Positions 60,873 through 64,000 of a DNA stretch of 64,000 bases are shown here, one piece after another. Each line of letters opens with the position of its first letter. Positions within the stretch are counted from its first letter, which is position 1. The position numbers and the translations under genes were made by a program. A model generated the notes under the pieces. The model searched no databases. It saw nothing but the letters and a program-made list of their open reading frames with translations, and was not told the DNA's origin. Source of the stretch: Poindextera sp035295705 (lineage in GTDB: Bacteria > Pseudomonadota > Alphaproteobacteria > Caulobacterales > Caulobacteraceae); NCBI GenBank assembly GCA_035295705.1, contig DATGIN010000003.1, positions 1 through 64,000 of the forward strand, read 5' to 3'.

Positions 60873-63563
60873 TCACGCGTTGCGCCGCGCCAGGGCCGCC
60901 TGCGCGGCCGCCAGGCGTGCGATCGGCGTCCGGTAGGGCGAACACGACACGTAGTCCAGTCCGACGCTCTCGCAGAACGCGATCGAGGCGGGGTCGCCGC
61001 CATGCTCGCCGCAGATGCCCAGCTTGATGTCCGGCCGCACCGCCCTGCCCCGCTCGGCCGCGATGGTGATGAGGTCCCCAACGCCGTCGGCGTCCAAGGT
61101 GACGAACGGATCCTTCTCGAACACGCCCTTTTCCATGTAGGCGCCGAGGAAGCGCGCCGAGTCGTCGCGGCTGATGCCGAAGGTGGTCTGGGTAAGGTCG
61201 TTGGTGCCGAACGAAAAGAACTCGGCGGCTGCGGCGAGCTCGCCTGCGCGCAGCGCCGCGCGCGGGAGCTCGACCATGGCGCCGACGCTGTAGGCGATCT
61301 CCTGTCCGCGCTCGTCCATGACCTGCCGGGCGACACGGTCGGTCAGCGTCCGGAGGAACTGCATCTCTTCGCCCTTGGCGATGAGGGGATGCATGATCTC
61401 GACGATCGGCGCCGGCCGGCCGCAGGCGACGATTTCGCAGGCGGCCTCGATGATGGCGCGCACTTGCATCTCGTAGATCTCCGGGTGCGAGATCCCCAGC
61501 CGGCAGCCGCGGTGTCCGAGCATTGGGTTGGTCTCGGCAAGGTCGCGCGCGCGCTGCAGAAGCTTCAGCGCGTCAAGCCCTGTGGCCTTTGCCACGGCCT
61601 CCACATCGTCGCGCGAATGCGGCAGAAACTCGTGCAGCGGCGGGTCGAGCAGCCGGATGGTGACCGGCAGGCCGTGCATGATCTCGAAGAGCTCAAGCAG
61701 ATCGGCGCGCTGCATCTCCAACATGCGCGCGAGCGGCGGGCGGCGCCCCGCTTCGTCGTCGGCCAGGATCATCTCGCGCACCGCCGCGATGCGCTCGGCG
61801 TCGAAGAACATGTGCTCGGTGCGCACCAGTCCGATGCCCTCAGCGCCGAACTGGCGCGCCGTCCTCGCATCCAGGGCGGTCTCGGCGTTGGCGCGCACCT
61901 TGAGCCGGCGAAAGGCGTCGGCCCAGCCCATCAGGGTGGCGAAGTCGCCGGTCAGCTCCGGCTCCACCATCTTCACCGCGCCCGCCAGTATTTCTCCCGT
62001 CGAGCCGTCGATGGTGATCAACTCTCCGGCGTGGACGGTCCGCCCGCGCGCATGGAAAACCCGCGCCTTGGCGTCGATGGCGATCTCGCCGACGCCGGAC
62101 ACGCAGGGACGGCCCATGCCCCGCGCCACCACCGCGGCATGGCTCGTCATCCCGCCCCGCGCGGTGACGATGCCGACGGCGGCGTGCATCCCGTGAATGT
62201 CTTCAGGGCTCGTCTCGTCGCGCACCAGGATGACGGCCTCGCCGGCCTGCCCCATCCGCTCGGCCTCGCCTGAATCGAACACCACCTTGCCGGTCCCGGC
62301 GCCCGGCGATGCCGGGAGGCCGGAGGCGATGACCTCACGCGCGGCGCCCGGATCGATGGTCGGGTGCAACAACTGGTCGAGGGAGGCGGGCTCGATCCGG
62401 CCGACCGCCTCTTCACGGCTGATCACGCCTTCCGCCGCGAGCTCGACCGCGATCTTCAGGGCCGCCTTCGCCGTGCGCTTGCCGCTGCGCGTCTGCAGCA
62501 TGTAGAGCCGGCCCTGCTCGACCGTGAACTCGATATCCTGCATGTCTCGATAGTGGCGCTCGAGCTTGCGCACGACGCCGCAGAACTCTTCGAACACGGC
62601 GGGCAGCGCCTCCTCCATCGACGCGGCCTTCTCGCCCATTTCTTCGCGCGCCGCCCTGGTCAGCGCCTGCGGCGTGCGGATGCCGGCCACGACATCCTCG
62701 CCCTGTGCATTGACGAGGAACTCGCCGTAGAGCGTCGCCTCGCCGGTCGAAGGGTTGCGGGTAAAGGCGACGCCGGTGGCCGACGTATCGCCCATGTTTC
62801 CAAAGACCATGGACTGCACGTTCACGGCGGTGCCCCAGGCTTCCGGGATGTCGTGCATGCGCCGGTAGAACTTGGCGCGCTCGTTCATCCAGCTCAGGAA
62901 GACCGCGCCGATCGCGCCCCACAGCTGGTCGTGCGGATCCTGCGGAAACGGCTGGCCGAGCTCGCTCTCGACCAATTGCTTGTAGGCGCCGACCACCCCG
63001 GTCCATGCGTCGGCGTCCAGCGCCGTGTCGACCGCCAGGCCCAGCCGGTCCTTATGGTCGTCGAGGATCTCCTCGAACATGTGGTGGTCGAGCCCGAGCA
63101 CGACGTTCGAGTACATCTGGATGAAGCGCCGATAGCTGTCGAACGCGAACCGTCGGTCGCCCGAGAGCCTGGCGAGGCCTTCGACGGTCCGGTCGTTGAG
63201 ACCAAGGTTGAGGACCGTGTCCATCATCCCCGGCATCGAGGCGCGCGCGCCCGAGCGGACGGAGACGAGAAGCGGATTGTCTGCATCGCCGAACCGCTTC
63301 GAGGTCAGCTGCTCGACGCGCGCCAGACCTTGGCCGACCTCCTCCTGCAGGGACGCGGGGTAGGTCCGATTGTTCGCGTAGTAGTGGTTGCAGGCTTCGG
63401 TCGTGATGGTGAAGCCCGGGGGCACCGGCAGCCCCAGCGCGCTCATCTCGGCGAGGTTGGCCCCCTTGCCGCCGAGCAGGTCCTTCATCGAAGCGTCGCC
63501 GTCGGCGCGGCCGCCGCCGAATGCGTAGACCCACCTCATCTTCACCGCGCCGTCGGCCGCCAT
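60873..63563 (-). CDS. ppdK: Pyruvate, phosphate dikinase
   Basis: An 896-residue enzyme that interconverts pyruvate, ATP and phosphate with PEP, AMP and pyrophosphate. The ATP-grasp N-domain starts WVYAFGGGRADGDASMKDLL and includes GGKGANLAEM and the RSGARASMPGMMDTVLNLGL motif. The swivelling His is in TARGGMTSHAAVVARGMG; the C-terminal PEP/pyruvate barrel carries RTEHMFFDAERI and the catalytic Cys in LGICGEHGGDPAS. Full family length. ATG 63563 has GAGAGAAG upstream; the ATG eight codons later is an alternative. It lies 13 bases after glyS in the same direction. Confidence 0.97.
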   Translation of the reverse strand: MAADGAVKMRWVYAFGGGRADGDASMKDLLGGKGANLAEMSALGLPVPPGFTITTEACNHYYANNRTYPASLQEEVGQGLARVEQLTSKRFGDADNPLLVSVRSGARASMPGMMDTVLNLGLNDRTVEGLARLSGDRRFAFDSYRRFIQMYSNVVLGLDHHMFEEILDDHKDRLGLAVDTALDADAWTGVVGAYKQLVESELGQPFPQDPHDQLWGAIGAVFLSWMNERAKFYRRMHDIPEAWGTAVNVQSMVFGNMGDTSATGVAFTRNPSTGEATLYGEFLVNAQGEDVVAGIRTPQALTRAAREEMGEKAASMEEALPAVFEEFCGVVRKLERHYRDMQDIEFTVEQGRLYMLQTRSGKRTAKAALKIAVELAAEGVISREEAVGRIEPASLDQLLHPTIDPGAAREVIASGLPASPGAGTGKVVFDSGEAERMGQAGEAVILVRDETSPEDIHGMHAAVGIVTARGGMTSHAAVVARGMGRPCVSGVGEIAIDAKARVFHARGRTVHAGELITIDGSTGEILAGAVKMVEPELTGDFATLMGWADAFRRLKVRANAETALDARTARQFGAEGIGLVRTEHMFFDAERIAAVREMILADDEAGRRPPLARMLEMQRADLLELFEIMHGLPVTIRLLDPPLHEFLPHSRDDVEAVAKATGLDALKLLQRARDLAETNPMLGHRGCRLGISHPEIYEMQVRAIIEAACEIVACGRPAPIVEIMHPLIAKGEEMQFLRTLTDRVARQVMDERGQEIAYSVGAMVELPRAALRAGELAAAAEFFSFGTNDLTQTTFGISRDDSARFLGAYMEKGVFEKDPFVTLDADGVGDLITIAAERGRAVRPDIKLGICGEHGGDPASIAFCESVGLDYVSCSPYRTPIARLAAAQAALARRNA

Positions 63564-63576
63564 CGACTTCTCTCGG

Positions 63577-64000
63577 TTATCCCGCGATCTGGCTGAAGTC
63601 CGCCACCCGACCCATCAGGTCGCGCACCTGAACCAGTAAACGGAGGCGGTTATCCCGCGTTGCAGCATCCGGATCGTTCACTAGCACATGGTCGAAAAAT
63701 GCGTCGACCGGCGCGCGCAAGCCGGCGAGCGCACGCATCGCGGCGGTGAAGTCTTCGTTGCCCAGGTCCGCCTCCACGCGCGGCGCAATCGAGGCGAGTG
63801 CATTGACGAGGGCCGTTTCTTCCGGCGGCGCATCCGCCTTCCGCCGCGCTTCGCCGGATGGCAGCGGCCCCTTCCTCTCCTCCGCCCGCAGGATGTTGCT
63901 GGCGCGACGGTAACCCGTCAGCAGGTTCGCCCCGTCCTCGGTGGAGAGCAGGATGTCGAGTGCGTCCACGCGGGTGACGACGCGCAAGAGGTCGTCGTCG
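63577..64000 (-). CDS. glyS: Glycyl-tRNA synthetase beta subunit (partial, right edge)
   Basis: The C-terminal 140 residues of GlyS, the beta chain that contacts tRNA-Gly in the alpha2-beta2 enzyme. Typical features: VVTRVDALDILLSTEDGANL, LLTGYRRASNILRAEERKG, and the end PVDAFFDHVLVNDPDAATRD, NRLRLLVQVRDLMGRVADFS. The gene continues beyond the window, where the N-terminal part should lie, probably with glyQ. It is followed by ppdK, a known alphaproteobacterial pairing. Confidence 0.95.
   Translation of the reverse strand, partial: DDDLLRVVTRVDALDILLSTEDGANLLTGYRRASNILRAEERKGPLPSGEARRKADAPPEETALVNALASIAPRVEADLGNEDFTAAMRALAGLRAPVDAFFDHVLVNDPDAATRDNRLRLLVQVRDLMGRVADFSQIAG

Overview
The window is a contiguous, gene-dense, high-GC stretch of an alphaproteobacterial chromosome. 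Several gene clusters have the order known from Caulobacter and its relatives (Caulobacteraceae; Phenylobacterium, Caulobacter and Brevundimonas are all plausible): LytM peptidase-bactofilin-prfB-PBP1A-amidase-rne; gyrA-coaD-cyclophilin; aroQ-accB-accC-aat; and flbT-flaF-flagellin-flaG beside flaEY and flbA. I see no phage, IS element, integrase, rRNA, tRNA or CRISPR. Genes lie a few bases apart or overlap, and several start with GTG or TTG.

Left part (1-16.8 kb): an iscR-cysteine desulfurase-sufB Fe-S assembly operon runs off the left edge behind a strong IscR-type palindrome. Small metabolic genes follow (alpha/beta hydrolase, aldo/keto reductase, SRPBCC protein), then anmK and tyrS in divergent orientation and a one-cysteine Bcp/PrxQ peroxidase. 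Next is an envelope block: M23 peptidase overlapping a bactofilin, prfB with its programmed +1 frameshift, PBP1A, a TonB-type receptor and an AmiC-type amidase.

Middle (16.8-42.9 kb): RNase E sits behind a 414-base gap holding a nested inverted repeat. It is followed by an M48-TPR protease, a DsbA-like lipoprotein and a 35-codon gene preceded by two tandem palindromes. After these come thiS-thiG under a TPP riboswitch, fatty-acid biosynthesis genes (accBC) with aroQ and aat, and NDUFA12 of complex I. An unusual degenerate paralogue of B12-dependent ribonucleotide reductase lies behind an NrdR-box-like palindrome. It is followed by a frameshifted gene, a secreted pentapeptide-repeat protein, aspS-DHFR, gyrA-coaD-PPIase, a MacAB-like exporter operon and ssb with an alphaproteobacterial SOS box.

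Right part (43-64 kb): a flagellin locus (flaEY-like, PseH/FlmH-like acetyltransferase, an atypical flagellin-like gene, flaG, flagellin, flaF, flbT and a FlbA-like TPR protein) has sigma-54-type promoters and a CtrA-like site. Then come a MoxR ATPase, a sorbosone-type dehydrogenase with its cytochrome c, a universal stress protein, and a three-gene, translationally coupled HD hydrolase-tyrosine phosphatase-NadQ-like operon. The window ends with an outer-membrane protein, a DUF4337 protein, pyruvate phosphate dikinase and the 3' end of glyS.

Most of the window is housekeeping. The items most worth a second look are the catalytically dead NrdJ-like protein with its putative NrdR box, the 35-residue protein with two operator palindromes, the RNase E leader, the flagellin-like paralogue and the NadQ-like operon. 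Family assignments come from recognising motifs by eye; no database search was run.
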